From: Mycteria americana
Lineage: Eukaryota > Chordata > Aves > Ciconiiformes > Ciconiidae
Reading direction: 5' to 3'
DNA: 64,000 nucleotides
Assembly (NCBI RefSeq): GCF_035582795.1
Contig: NC_134370.1
Span: 48,967,501-49,031,500, forward strand
Shown here: positions 46,201 through 59,045 of the stretch, piece after piece
Layout: every line of letters starts with the position of its first letter
Position numbering within the stretch: the first letter of the stretch is position 1
Notes under the pieces: generated by a model
Database searches by the model: none
Told to the model about the DNA's origin: nothing
The model's input: only the letters and a program-made list of their open reading frames with translations
Program-made: the position numbers and the translations under genes

Positions 46201-49200
46201 TCTGGTATGCTCTAGCTTATAGTGGGTTAGATGCAGTACTCGATAGCCAGCTATTCCTGGGCTTATGCTTTGAAGAAGTAGGCATTTTTTTAAGACCAGA
46301 GATGGTTATGAAACTATCTTAAAAAAATTTTAAAAAGCAGAGTGTCTCTTGGGGATTTTTGTGTATCCTTTAGCCTTACAAGGGTATTTCTTGTGCCATT
46401 ATTCAAAATTTTCTAGACAATTGAAGTAGCAAGTAACAAGATATGCCATAAGGTAGGTAGAGTTGGATCACCTGAAAACCCTTGTATCATTATGGCTAAC
46501 TGTAAAATAAGAATACCACTAACAAACATTACTGCTGAAAACTTTTCATGCAGACCTGGCCTACTGGTGCCATTTCAGAGAGCAAACGTGCTCCTTTAGA
46601 CTGCATATTGCTCTTTAAAATCACCAAATAAATAGTATCTTGCAGACTGCGAGGTTAACACCTCATTGAAGCCCATGGCATAGCAGAGAGCAGCATTAGC
46701 ACCTTTGCAGGTGTTGCTGCTTGGCTCCAAACAGCTTCCTGTGAGGTGAGGTTAATATGGAAACAATATGGTTAATTGCTGTGAATATGATCTTCACACT
46801 CAAAAGCACTAGAAACGCAGCTGTGATTCCAAGCTAGTGTTGCTTGAAAAAGAGCAGACATTTAGAAGAGGCAAAGAACCAAACATATAGTACCAAATAC
46901 TGGTGTTATGTGCTATGTTTTCCCATTACTTTTTCTTCAGGAAATGGGAAAAGTTACCAAAGACCATGATATGCTAAGGCTGGGATTTTCCACTGCTCCA
47001 AGCTGTTATCCAAGTCACGTAGGGTGCAGATAATCAACACTGCTCCATTCCCAGTTGAATAGATAGTGTTGGGGAGATAGGTTAATGTGTTTTGTCACTT
47101 CGGCCGCTGCTGTTGAAGATAGCTTCTTGGAGGTTGGAGGTTTTCGGCAGTCTGTTTTAGCAAGAGTGCGCAGACTGAGTGCTTCATCAGTTTTGTACCT
47201 CAGGCTGCAGTTTTCTAGTGGGAAGGAGTTGTTGGTGAGGCTGACTTCTCCCCATCTCTCTGTTGGGCTAACAAAACCATGCAGTGGGTTGCACTGTGAA
47301 CTGCATGAAGGAGCAGACAGTGGTTGAAAGTGGCCAATAACAAGGAAAAGGGTTATTTTTCACTGTAACTGGTGGCCTGAGGTGCATCTTCCACATTAAC
47401 AGTCTTTTCAGAGCCCTCCCTCCATGTGTTGGCCCGTCTATTGGCTGTTTTTAAGGTACATCCTTGGGAGGAATTGCAAATGGAAATATGATTGCATGTG
47501 CCACATGGGTGATCAGCGCACGCAGAGCCGGTCCGACACTGGCTCTACCTTGCGGCTGATCCCGGTGTGTGCAGAGCACCTCTGCTTCACTGCGTGTGGC
47601 AAGCAGCTGTTTGTGACATTTGTCAGAGCTACAGCTTTGAGCAGGTCATGCGACATGTAGAAACCAGGGAAAAAAACCCCTTTTCCACTTGTTAAGATTT
47701 CTGCAGGAGGAAATGAAAGGATCTCATGTTGTAGGGCATCTCAGCACCTCGTGACTGTGCGTGTCAAATAAACGTCCAAGCGACATGATAGGATTTCCCC
47801 AGTATGTACCATATAACTGCAAGTTCCACTGGCTTTCAACAAGGCAGGCAGGTTTATCTAAGATTTTGGAGAGAACCTTCATATACTTTCACCCAGGCTC
47901 TCTTTCCTTTGTGGAAGCCACTGGTTTACTGTTTTGGCTGCACAGAAGCCCTGTGCTATGAACATGCCTACACAGAGGTTTTCCTTTTTCCAACACCTGA
48001 CCTTGATAGGAAGGATAGCTGGAAGACACAACCTTGACTTGTTTCTGGTATTTTTACCTCTGGCTGGAGCAAGTCTGATTAACATGGTTGTAAAAAGTAG
48101 TATCCAGTAGTCCGTAGCTACCTCCCCGCCTTTGTCACCAGGAGGTCATTGAGAGAGAGAGAGAGAGAGATGGGCAGAAAGAGACATAGAGGTGCACAAC
48201 ACGGTCCATTAGACCAAGAAATCATACTCTGTCTTCCAAAGCCACCCTTCCTTGTGAAGCCTTGTGCAGCAGAGGTGGGCTTGCTTTGCGCTGGTGGTGC
48301 TGAGCCCCAGCTAGCCAGGTTGTCCTTCAGCAGGACTTTAGATCACTCAGCACTGTGCTTTCTCTTGGCAGAGAGCTTCCTCTTGGCTCTGAGTGTGGGA
48401 AGAGTGATCCTGCAAGTGCTATGTAGGCATGCCACCCCTCAGCACTCCTCTGTGCTGTGATTTAGGGAATCCACTGAAGCAAGATGCTCTCCTACTCCCT
48501 TTGGCAGGCGTCTTTTGAGATTAAAGGGCATCTTTCACAGAGTTTTGGTTTGCTGCTTGTTGTTGTCTCTTTGAAGTTCTGTGCAGAACTGCATCTCATT
48601 CTGACCTGCTCTGTCCTTTCTGCTGTCCCCGTTGTGAACTGGCCATGTGACCATGTTTGGCAGGCTGTGACTAATCACCTGCCTGTTTTAGGGCGGCAGT
48701 AAAATGAGTCTTTGGCTCCTGTGAACACCTGCAGTGGCCTGGCCTTTCAGCTGTGAATAGGTGCAGTTATGCACATGTGCATAGTAGGGAAAAGTCCTCT
48801 GAGAATCCACACAGCTTTCAAAATCTTTGTTGCTCGAGCCTTCCTCCTCTACCCAGCTTCACAGGATTGTCCTCAGGTCTAACTATTAATCTGTCTTTCT
48901 CTTTCTTTTCTGATTAGCTCGAAGTGAAGGTGGTCACTACTGAGAGAGCAAAGCATTTCTACAGTGCCCAGGAGATTCCTGTCACCCTCTACAGCGATGA
49001 AGATGAATGGCAGGTGAGTTGTGCTTCCTTTGGAGACTGCAAGGGCTTCTGTCCTGTCCCCACTAGCCACATGTTTTATAATTCAAGTAGTTCTGTCATG
49101 CACTCATGCCTTCTACTTGCAGATGTCCAATGGGTCATGCTTCAGGGAAAAAAAGCAGGCTCCCTGGGAGATTCACTCAGTTGTTCAAGTGCTGAACAGC

Positions 49201-52200
49201 AAATAGAAGTGTTCCTCTAAGTTCCTTTGCAAGAGACCACATTTATTTTTTGATCCTGGGCCAAGACTCACTTCTTTGTTCTAGTAATGTATGCTTTGGA
49301 ATATGGCTTTCAAAGAATGTTGTTCCAACCATGCTGTAAATGAGGAAGAAAAGAGAGGCTGCCCTGACTGTACCAGACAATTTTGTACCGCCCTAGCAGA
49401 CTTGTAGCAGGCAATGAGGGTAGAAGTGGTCTCTCACCACCCTGGGCTCAGCCGCTATCTGCAGCTCTGAGAGGAGTGTTAGGAAATGTCAAGAAAGCCA
49501 CTGCAGAGTCGCAGTGAGGGTGTTTGGTGCTTGTCATGAGTCATACGTGTCATGAAGGCAACAGCTTAATTCTCCCTAACACTACGTACATCTACAGATG
49601 TCGTTGACATTCACAAAACTACCCACGCCGCTTTAAAACTCAGCCTGCTGTCTGACTGGGTAACCTTGTGCTGGTAGGGCCACCCTGGTGTAGTGGTGCA
49701 GAGGAAGGCCAGTACCTGGAGATGTCGTGCACCAGTGTAATTGGTGGCTGGAAGAAAGAGAGATTCTCCTGGTGGAAGTGGTGTTTGTCTCAGAGGTGTC
49801 CGCATCTGTGCTCGTGTGCATGCATAGAAGAGCCATTCCAGTAAGGGATAGCTCAGTTGTCAGGGCTGTGAACATCTCTAGACTCTGTAAAACGGCTTTT
49901 TCTCTTGACTACAGTTTTGCTGACATGCTTTGAGAGTCCCTGAGTATAGAGAGGTTCATTGTATAAACATCAACATTTGTTTTTCTATACATTTTATCTC
50001 TACTTTGCAGTACTGATCTGAGTACAAGGTGATCTACTCTTTACCAGTACTCTTGCCAATGCATTCATACGTGAGCATTGCTTTTATGTGGAGAGAAGCA
50101 TGCTAATGGCAATGGCCAGGAAGCTTTTGGCTGGTCTAGGAAATTGGTGGAGATCTGCTGGGTCCCAGGGTGCTACAGCTCCAGGCAAAGTTATTTCCAA
50201 GGAATCCTCGGTGGGGTGATAGAAGAGAAGCAGGTCAGGCATTGAGGTCTGCTGGCACACTGGAAAGCAGGCATGGAGCCCTTATAACATGCTGTTCTGA
50301 CAGAAGAGTGGGAAATAAGCCTGCTCAGCATCTGTTTGTGAGAGACTTTATTCTGAAAATAAAAATAAATTTTAAGTGCTTCTAGAAAAAAAATAGAAGT
50401 GAGTGGAGGAGCTGGGAAAGGTGTCAGGAAGCACCAGCTTTCCGGATGCTGTCTTTTTGTTGTGGTTTCCAGTGACTCAGAGAAGGAACAGTTTGTGGCC
50501 CTGATGCACCTCTTGCTGGCCTGTGGTTGTGTGTGTCCTCTGGGGATTAAGCACCTGATGTTGTTTGCTGCTTCTCTTGACACTTTCCCAGTTAACTGCA
50601 CTCTTAAAAGACCAGGACTCTCTTGAACAACTCAGGGTGTTAGTGATAATAGAAATACTCACTTGAGAGATTCTAAATCGCATGGGTTCCTCAGGAAATG
50701 TGAGCCCTGGTTTGGTCCTGTCTGGCTTCAGTTAGCTGGTAGGATGGAGCTCTTTTCCCCGCTCAGATGTGCTACATGTTGAGGGAGCTCTTATGAACAT
50801 TTCTGAAGCTGAGGAATGATGTGGATGGGGAAAGCTCTTTCCTGTGACTTGAAATCTGTGGCTGTTGGACGTGTGAATTGTTGTCTTTGTGGGGAAAGGA
50901 TACCCGTTTGTAGAGCACCAAGCAGATTTGTGCCATCTGTTAAATGTGCTTCCTAAACGTAGCTGCACACGGCCTTCACTGGAGGAGGGGGGAAGTCAGA
51001 AATGTGAGCACTGTGGTTGCAGTCCCTGATTCCCCATGCTGTCAAATCTTGCTTGATGTGAGAATAATTCTTTCCCCCTAAGTTTACATGGTGGTTACTA
51101 ATGTGGGATTGATAAAGTGCCTGTTGTTCACAGCGTTCATTGTGAGGGTTTGGTAATCTGGATCTTGTCTCATCCACAGCTGTGGAAAGGCCGTTCAGAC
51201 CCAGTCTTGCACATCGAGCTCAGACGGTGGGCTGACCTCATGTTGGTGGCACCTCTTGATGCAAACACGCTGGCAAAGCTCGCAAACGGCATCTGTGACA
51301 ACCTGCTGGTGAGTAACTGGAGCTCTGCCTGAGAGTTCTCTCACCTCCCAGCATTAAACTGTCTGACCTTTCTTTCATGGAAACTCTTCTGCTTCTACAG
51401 CATTGAGAACAGTGAGATTTGCATGTTTTGCTCCTGCTTTGTATGCTTTTGTCTCTCTTCCTCCAGTATGGTTCCCCTATTCCTTCTCAAACAGTGGTTC
51501 TTTCCTTCCCTGACCTACATCCCTTTCCACTCCTCGGCTCTGTCAGTCTCTTCCATTATTTCCCAGTCCCTGCTTTGTGCCTTTCCCGCTTCTTGCGATG
51601 GGTGGTATTTCTCTCTTTCTGCCTCCACCCTCTCTCCGTCATGCATGTACACACACATGCGTGCACATACACACTCACCCTCACTTTTGAGTTCCTCTCT
51701 GCATTTTTTAGATGCAATCTGGAAAGACACCTGTGAGATCAGATAAAATTGTTTACTTCCTGCTACCTCACCTCCTCCCTCACCTAACTGCATAGCACAG
51801 AAATTCAAACATGCTCACACTTACCCACCTTCCAGTTTCAGCTACAGGGGATTTTGCTTGTTCAGGCTTGTTTCTCTGGTATTGAAAGTGCTCTGGCTTA
51901 AAGGCTGATCAGAAGAGTGTATTAAAAGACAGTGTGCTTCTCTGTTGGGTGATGGGGACCTTCAGCAGGCTGAATGCTTTGTGTCCAGGCATTAGGTCTT
52001 TATTAGGAGAAGTCATAAGCATTAATCACCCAAAAGCTCTGCCAGGAAGCTGCAGATCAGCAAATGTTGCTGTGGTGCATCACCCTTCAGTAAGGCAAGG
52101 AGGCTAGAATGAGGAATGGAGGGCAGCACATCAGCTCTGGCCGGGCAGCCTTGCACGACCAACTTAGTTGTTCAGGCAAGAGGGAGCGCATACAAATGAA

Positions 52201-55200
52201 CAAAGTACGCCCAGAGCAACAGCTCTCATTTGTATGAGCAGATCACTGGAGATCTGAGGAAAGCCAGAAAGAGCTGTGGGAGGGACAAGCAGTATCTTGT
52301 ACCAAGGGGACCCAGAAGGACTATAGATGTGACGGTGGTAGAAGGGGGAAGAGCTCAGGAAGGATGTTAGGGATGCATGGCTTTACAAACCCCTGGCAGT
52401 CTTATCGGAGAGCCTTGTGGAGGTAAGAGGTAGCTCCGACAAAGGAAAGCAAGTGCTGGAGGCGCTGGTTGGCAAGTTAGAACAGATTCTAGCAGACTTT
52501 CCTGTGCTGGGAAGGGTTCAAATCACAGGGCATAAAAAAGGCTGGGCAGAGTTCTTGTAAGTGCTCTACAGTCTGAGCAGACACCCTGCACCAGGGACTG
52601 TTGCTACCTGGGAAGCTCCCTTTGCATGATTCGAATGCTGCTAGGCCTAGGGAAACTGATGGACATTGCATTAAGAGCAACCAGCACTTATCTTTTTAAG
52701 GAGATGAGGTGATACTGGGTTATCTGGAAGTTCTGTATTACTGAGGAGTCAGATATGATTCCCTGTAGCACGCAGGAGCTGCTAGATGGTTTGTAATCTG
52801 CCAGCATCTTCTGCAACAGCCCAGATGTGTTCGTGTTATCCTCTGTTTGTATCCTGGAAGCAGCAGTGATTCCCGTGTGAGGAGTTACGGAGTTGGCATA
52901 TCATTTAAAAAAGACTCACTTGCCAACTTTGGTGTTTAGCTCTACAGCTGGTTTATCTGAAGTGTTGCCTGGGGATTTCTCTATAGCTGATATGATCTGT
53001 GGCCACCCCTCAGCTTCTCTAGGTCTCCCACATGGGCTGGCAGTCTGCATGCATTGTGTTCCAGCTTGGTTTGCTCCAGCAGTTGGGCTGCTTGCTTGGC
53101 CCCGAGCCGGAGTAGGATGGGATCTATCCTCTTTGTAGCCTCCCTCATCTTTCTTGCCTGTCAGAGATGAGCTTTGCCGGAATGTAATACAAATTAGTAG
53201 CAGCCGTGTGGATCTGCCTGTGCGTTAGTCTAGTTGCACTGACAGATTGAGGCTTTTGGCCCTCTAATGACACCTGGTCTGGGAAAGTGCTTCTTTGCAG
53301 GAAAGTGATGAGAAGGAATGAGGAAAGACAACCCATCTCAGAGCTGAACCTCTTGGCTTCTCTTGCAGACTTGTGTGATCCGTGCTTGGGATCTGAGCAA
53401 ACCTCTGCTCTTCTGCCCAGCTATGAACACAGCCATGTGGGAACATCCCATCACAGCTCAGCAGGTGGAGCAGCTGAAAGGCTTTGGCTACACAGAGATC
53501 CCCTGTGTGGTGAAGAAACTAGTGTGTGGAGATGAAGGTCAGTCCTTTTGCATGTCTTCTGACTGGTTTCCTGCACAAGTGCTGCTTTTATCCTGAAGGG
53601 ATGTGCATTCTTTTGCCCGTGGCCTTCAAGATGTTGGACTGTGGGGAGCAGGTGCTCACTGTCAGGGTTTATACAAACAAACTGAAGCTTTGCCCTATGC
53701 TAACTGATATCTATTATTCTTGTTCATTAATTTTTAAGTAGTCTTAAGAGACCATCCAAGCGAGGCTTTCAAATGAGCCGTTAGATAGGCCTGATACTTA
53801 AAAGAAATACTCATTCAAGAAGAGAGTAGATCAAAGAGAAGGAAGGCTTTGCGGTGAGCATTATCAGCCTGGGATTTGGGTGTCCTGACCTTGCCCTCTA
53901 CTGTGACTGTGGGCTGTTTTCATCATGCCTCAGTTCCTCATCTGTAACAGAGGGATAATATCTTATCCCCCAGAGCCGACAGTGAGAATAAGCGCTTTGC
54001 AGACGTGGCTGAGGGTGTAGCTGGATATGCATTTAACATTTGTTGTTGTTTGTTGCCTGGGTTACTTTTCAGCTTCCCAATCGAGTTTTGATTTGGGGTT
54101 TTGACATCAGACTTATCTGTGAAGTGAAAGAGGGGGGTAGGGAAAGCTGTCACACTCAGTTTCAAAAGACTTAACTTGCAGTGCTAAGAAATACTAAGAA
54201 ATGCTAAGAAACGGTCTCATTTGTATTTTAGGAGCTGCTTTAAATTGAGGTATTTTGACTTTTGGGAGGTTTTGAGAAGGGTTTTTATACAAGCAATTTG
54301 GATGAATGCATTCACTTTTTATCAAAATTTTCTTGGACAAATGGTCTGTAAAATGTCACCCAGTTCTAGCCATAATAGGAAATGTGCTATTACCTGCACA
54401 GTAGTATACTCATACTTTTTGTTTAACAACCCCAACTCTAGTAGGATTTTAACTGCTCTGTCAGATAGTTCACTAAACAGTCTGTAGTGAAGACAGGATG
54501 TTAAAATGTTCTTCGTGGTTAAATTCTAGGCTGGCTTAGTTTCTGAATTCTTAGGTAGATGCAGTGCTTCTAGAGAATGTTTTTTTGGAGCTGAAGACCA
54601 AGAAATATTTACAGTTAGGTAAGTGTAGTCAAGTAACTCAGGCATCAGTTGAAATACCCTTGACAATTATGCTTCCACTGGGATTTTAGACCTGATTACA
54701 TCAAATTTCTTACATACTTGTAATAATGTTAAGGGAAAACGCCCAGAAGAGGTCATTCTGCACAGACATTTTGGCAGAAGTCGAAAGGCCATCTGGCATA
54801 GCTGCTTTGTCCTTTATTTTTTCCCTTCATCTCTTTTAGTACATATATAGGATCTCTATTCCTGTAGTAAGCAGCTGAGTGCCTCTTAATGGGTAATGTG
54901 CTTATTCTTGCAGGTTCCTGCACCTGGGGCAGAGCTGTGGTGTTGTCATCCCTGTTTCACAGATGGGGATCTGAGATACAAAAGGGCCACATGGGTTGAC
55001 TCACCAGCACAAACAGAATAGAGTTGGGTGTTGAAAACGGTTTCCACCTTCTGCTGCTCTGCCTTGCCCCTTTCCTGGGGGTTGCTGCCCTTGCGACAGG
55101 GATGTGTGAGCCACATGAGAAGCAGTATGTGAATTGCTGTGGTTTGTAGCTCAGAATGGCGAAGTAAACCAGCGTTGATCGGAGTTACCTCATTACACCA

Positions 55201-58200
55201 GCAGTCATTTGGGAACTGCTTCATATTCAGTTCAGCTGTCTCTACTATGAGAACAAACTCCTGAAGGAGCTTGTAGGAGAGGGATGGCACTGTAAGAGCA
55301 GTCCAAGCTGGGGCAGTAAATAGCCACATCTGACTCGACTCCGCTTGTATTTGTGAGTCAATTCACAACATGATTTTCCTGTTGGCAAACACCAGGATTT
55401 TCCTGACAGTATGTAGGAAAATTATGGCAAAGCAGTTGTTGTGGTTTAACCCCAGCCGGCAACTAAGCACCACCAGCTGCTCACTCACTCCCCCCCCAGC
55501 AGGATGGGGGGAGAGAATTGGAAGGGCAAAAGTGAGAAAACTTGTGAGTTGAGATAAAGACAGTTTAATAATTGAAATAGTAAAAAATTGTAAGGAAAAG
55601 GAAAATAACAGAGCGAGAGAAATAATACCCAAGAAAGACAAGTAATGCAAATAAAAACAATTGCTCACCACCACCGACTGATGCCCAGCCAGTCCCTGAG
55701 CAGCAGCCCCCCCCCCAACTTGCCCCCTAGTTTTATTGCTGAGCATGATGTCATATAGTGTGGAATATCCCTTTGGTCAGTTGGGGTCAGCTGTCCCAGC
55801 TGTGTGCACCCCCAGCCTACTTGCTGGTGGGGCGGCGTGAGAAGCGGCAGAAAAGGCCTTGACTCTGTGTAAGCACTGATCGGCAGTAATGAAAACATCC
55901 CTGTGTTATCAACACTGTTTCCAGCACAAATCCAAAACATAGCCCCGTACTAGCTACTGTGAAGAAAATTATCTCGATCCCAGCCAAAACCAGCACAGCA
56001 GTAATGGACTCCAGGTCTCTGAAGACCCAAGACTGTCTCCACCACTGACTTTTTCCTTGGTTCCCCTCATTTTTCAGGCCTTTCACCCCAAGGCCTCTTC
56101 TTCCACACTCATTTTGGTTTTGTGGGTTTCGTGCACAAAGGGGCTTGCCCAGCTTCTACTCAAGCAGCAGGTAGCAAAGCTCACACATCTGGTGCAGAAG
56201 AAAAGAGATTCAGTTTGCACCAGTTTTGTCTGTTGACATTGTGGTTTGTCTTGCTGTAAAAGAGGTTTACCTTCCTCAACTCATGTGGCTGGTCTCACCT
56301 GAAATGGGCCAGATCCTGACTGCCGCTGAGTTTCTGCATTACAAGCTTTATCTGATTAATTTTTCTTCCTTCGTAAGTGGGTGTTTTTAGACATAGAGTC
56401 CAGCTAAAAGTGAGTTAAAATAACAAATTGAGTTGACAAAATGTTTCCTTGATTGGATAGTTAAATGTAAGCTACCAGCTGTTGGTCTTGATGGTATCCA
56501 CGTGCTATGATATAAAGAGAGCTTTGAGAGGTGCTGTACCACACATGGGCCTGCAGTAATCTGCCTTTGCAAAAACATTTCCAAACTGCTAGTGTCTTCA
56601 TCCTTGGCTGGATTTCTAGAGCCTGGCACACTGGAAGATTTCTACCTGTAGGCATGAGCTGTGCTGCAAGACAGGCTGCTTGGCAAGATTTTGCTCTGCT
56701 AAACCTAAAAATCCAGCTGTGAATTGCCAAAGATGTTGAGGAAGTGGGTGGTGGAGGACAAAGGCAGGCCTTGGAAATGTTCTCGAAGGGTGTAGCTCTG
56801 CCAAACCATGCAGAGGCAGTCAGGGAATTTCTCTTGTTTAGCAGGACCTGTCAGCTGCAGCTCCTTTTCTTGAGGTTAGGAGATCAGAAGGGCCCAAATC
56901 TGCCTGCAGCTTGTCCACAGGATGCTTCAGACCTCCTGGGATTTACAGGTCTGAAAAAGGCATAGTGGTGAATGAGTCTTACTTTGCAGAGAAACCCAAT
57001 TTTCTTGACCTTCCAAAAGTATCATTCCTCTTCACAAATCCTCAGTTATATCCAATTACAACTTCTGTCCCAGACAAGGCTTGCGTGGCTCAACTGTACT
57101 GGAAAACTGAGGGGCCGGGCAGATTCAGGGCTGTGATCTGCCCACAAGAGAGCACCTCTCCTTGCTGGTCAGGATGGCCTTTCCCCTTCCCCTCTGTCTC
57201 TTGACTGCTTTCAAGTTGTTACTGTTCTTTGGAGGCTGCTGGTTTAGCTGTTCATGTGTGTGCCTGCTAACCCAGCTGTGGAAGCAGACGAGAAAAAAAG
57301 AGGAAAACAAAACCTCCCAGAACTAATTTCTGATGACCAGTAAGGCATGTATTTTAAATTATTAGAGCAGTTAGCCAGCAGGACAAAAGATTGATAGAGA
57401 CCCCGTCTTTTCAGTCTTCCAAGGGAGACAAATGCTGGTGGGAGAAGTATCTTTCCCCAGCCCCAAGCAAATTACAGGAGTGAATGGACTGAGTTCTGAG
57501 TGCTGAGTTCAGTACACAAGGTTGGACAAGATGATTTAATGATCTCTGGCCTTGAAATTCTGAACCTAAGTTTAAAAAGTATTTCAGAGGGAAGCAACAG
57601 CACAGTGTAGATTAGATGTTCATCTGGCAACTAACCAGTCCAGAAGGAAAAGCTTTTATGTTTTGTTCTGTCTAGCACTCAGTCTTCTCCAAGAATTACT
57701 CCCAAGATTCAAGCTGGTGTGAATCCAGGACAGCTTTCTCTAATGTGGGCCTAACTGCAGTCATGGGAATGGTATGAATTCAGCAAGTCTTTTTTTATAG
57801 GCAAAGGCCATTTCAAAAAGATGCTGAACACACACAATGTTTACACTGGAGAAAGGAGGTGAAATAGGGTATTTTGCTACCAAACACTTTTTTGGGGCAC
57901 TTTTGCACACTTGTCCCCAGGGCAGCGTGAGCTATGATAGTAACTCCCTGTGGGGTCAAGGGTTAGACACAGACACCTCTGGAGATGATTCAGAACAGGA
58001 GGTACTTATTAAGGTCCTATGAGTTGCCTTCTGAGGTTTCCTGCCTCTCTCGATTGACTGTCTGAGGAGCTTGTGCTCCTGTTTAGACTTCTGAGTTACG
58101 AGCCAAACTAAGTTAGCATGAATACTCTTCTCGCTCTCCTCCTGTGATGGCATTCAACAGTGCCACAAAACTGCTGCAGAACCAGGTGGACTGAGCAGAT

Positions 58201-58499
58201 CCTCTGGCCTCCACAGTTGCTTTCTGTTGGGCAAGTCATGAGGAAACACATGGGGATACTTGGTGAGCTTTGCTGTGCTGTGCCACTATTGTGCATCTAA
58301 TTTTCTGCAGCAGTGCAGCGTGTGGAGAAGAGAGGTGGTGGGACAGGGGAAGCACATGCCTTGTGCTGTCTCTGTGGGACCTGGATTTCACTGTGTGGTT
58401 TTGCCTGCAGGTCGAGGTGCCATGGCAGAAGTATGGACCATTGTGGAGAGCGTGAAAAGGATCCTTGAAGAACAACGGGACTTGCCAACGCAGAGTTGA
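43253..58499 (+). CDS. PPCDC: PPCDC, phosphopantothenoylcysteine decarboxylase (complete, 5 coding exons)
   Basis: Coding exons: 43253-43405, 48918-49013, 51180-51308, 53369-53537, 58411-58499. Phases join to give 211 aa (human 204). The FMN enzyme removes CO2 from 4'-phosphopantothenoylcysteine to make 4'-phosphopantetheine, step three of coenzyme A synthesis; family members are homotrimers in the cytosol. The HFCD flavoprotein fold starts at HVLVGVTGSVAALKLPLL. By alignment with plant HAL3, the catalytic His is His94 in VLHIELRRWAD. The substrate-binding motif PAMNTAMW is at 143-150 (Asn146), and the flexible-lid Cys is Cys179 in KKLVCGDEG. APLDANTLAK is also conserved. The start follows a TTGTAG acceptor at 43238; the first 20 residues and the last 15 differ most from human. 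Introns are long, up to about 5.5 kb, and hold the window's MIR, CR1 and LTR copies. The gene appears intact. Confidence 0.97.
46150..46245 (+). mobile_element. CR1-like relic (probable)
   Basis: GGGAGTGGTGGAGTCACCAC followed by GTCCTTGAACATG and AGTGGGTTAGATGCAGTACT. These match in order the end of CR1 ORF2 (the segment coding [11 protein letters not shown]) and the region just before its 3' tail. The copy is strongly diverged and lacks the terminal octamers. It lies in PPCDC intron sequence. Confidence 0.45.
48151..48170. repeat. (GA)10 microsatellite
   Basis: A perfect GA run in the PPCDC intron between the first and second coding exons, followed by imperfect purine-rich sequence to about 48185. 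Confidence 0.9.
51648..51685. repeat. Imperfect CA/TG-rich tract
   Basis: Alternating ACACACATGCGTGCACATACACAC sequence in PPCDC intron 3, a decayed dinucleotide repeat. Confidence 0.7.
53858..54015 (+). mobile_element. MIR SINE
   Basis: Reading rightward it follows the MIR consensus: CTGGGATTTGGGTGTCCTGA, CTGTGACTGTGGGCTG, GCCTCAGTTCCTCATCTGTA, AGAGGGATAATAT and finally GAATAAGCGCTTTGCAGACG. The match runs through most of the element. It lies in the last PPCDC intron, in the sense orientation. An ancient, pre-avian insertion. Confidence 0.8.
54930..55050 (-). mobile_element. MIR SINE relic
   Basis: The plus strand reads CATCCCTGTTTCACAGATGG, GGATCTGAGATACAAAAGGG, CCACATGGGTTGACTCACCA and later AGAGTTGGGTGTTGAA. 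This is the reverse complement of the MIR right half (cells of the type ATCTGTAAAATGGGGATAAT and AAGTCACACAGC). Strongly diverged. Confidence 0.6.
55437..55997 (-). mobile_element. Avian ERV solo LTR (probably ERVL type)
   Basis: A 561-bp LTR with TG...CA ends (minus strand TGTGCTGGTTTTGGCTGGGA ... TTAAACCACAACA). It is flanked by a 5-bp target duplication, GCAGT, at 55432-55436 and 55998-56002. The sequence is the abundant avian LTR recognised by its GGGTTAAACCAC end and its GTGTTGATAACACAGGGATG stretch. No internal retroviral region is present, so it is a solo LTR left by recombination between two LTRs. It sits in the last PPCDC intron, antisense to the gene. Clean ends and an intact duplication suggest a fairly young avian-era insertion. 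Five-base duplications fit ERVL; the family name is from memory. Confidence 0.88.
57515..57572 (+). mobile_element. CR1/L3-like 3' tail relic (probable)
   Basis: AGGTTGGACAAGATGATTTA followed by ATCTCTGGCCTTGAAATTCT resembles the CR1/L3 3' end (AGGTTGGACTAGATGATCTC ... CCTTCCAGCTCTGAAATTCTATGA). It is short and diverged, in PPCDC intron 4 near the last exon. Confidence 0.5.
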
Positions 58500-59045
58500 T
58501 GGCTTGGCATGTAAATTGTATTTGTATGCCTCCCTGATGATTGGAAGATAAACCAACAGGAAGCTGAGTCGAGATGGCATGCATACCTATAGCGTGCTCT
58601 TCAACCGAAGGAGTGAAACGGTTGTCTTCCAGCTGGTGCCAAACTGAAATGTGGTACATCACTGCAGACTTTCAGAAACCAAAGCCAAGAACATGCTGCT
58701 TTAGTGTGGGAAAACTCTGTGGTATCTCGCAGAGAGGGAGTAACGTTCCACTAGGCCACTTGGCCCCCAGTGTTTCACATGCACTCCTTTCTGAGGAGGC
58801 TGCAGAAGGAATGGCCAATGTATTTTGGGTCCAGTGGTTCCCCCAAGAGCAGCTAGAGAGGAAAGTGCTGTGCAAGTCCTGGTGATGGGGTTAATGCCAG
58901 TCCCTTCCAGCATGCCAGTGTGGGGACATCCCTGCTCTCCAAAGCCTGGTCCGTAGCTGTGCTGGCTTCACCTTTCCAGCAGGAGTCACCATCTAAAAAG
59001 CATTTCTCCTCTGGGAACTTAATAAAAGAGAGCTTTTAATTCTGC
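58500..59045 (+). other. PPCDC: PPCDC 3'UTR
   Basis: About 545 bp after the PPCDC stop, ending at an AATAAA (59021-59026) followed by TTTTAATTCTG. No other gene signal is seen. Confidence 0.7.
59021..59026 (+). terminator. PPCDC: PPCDC polyadenylation signal AATAAA
   Basis: Canonical hexamer 522 bp after the stop codon, followed by T-rich sequence. It is the first good signal after the stop. Confidence 0.7.
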
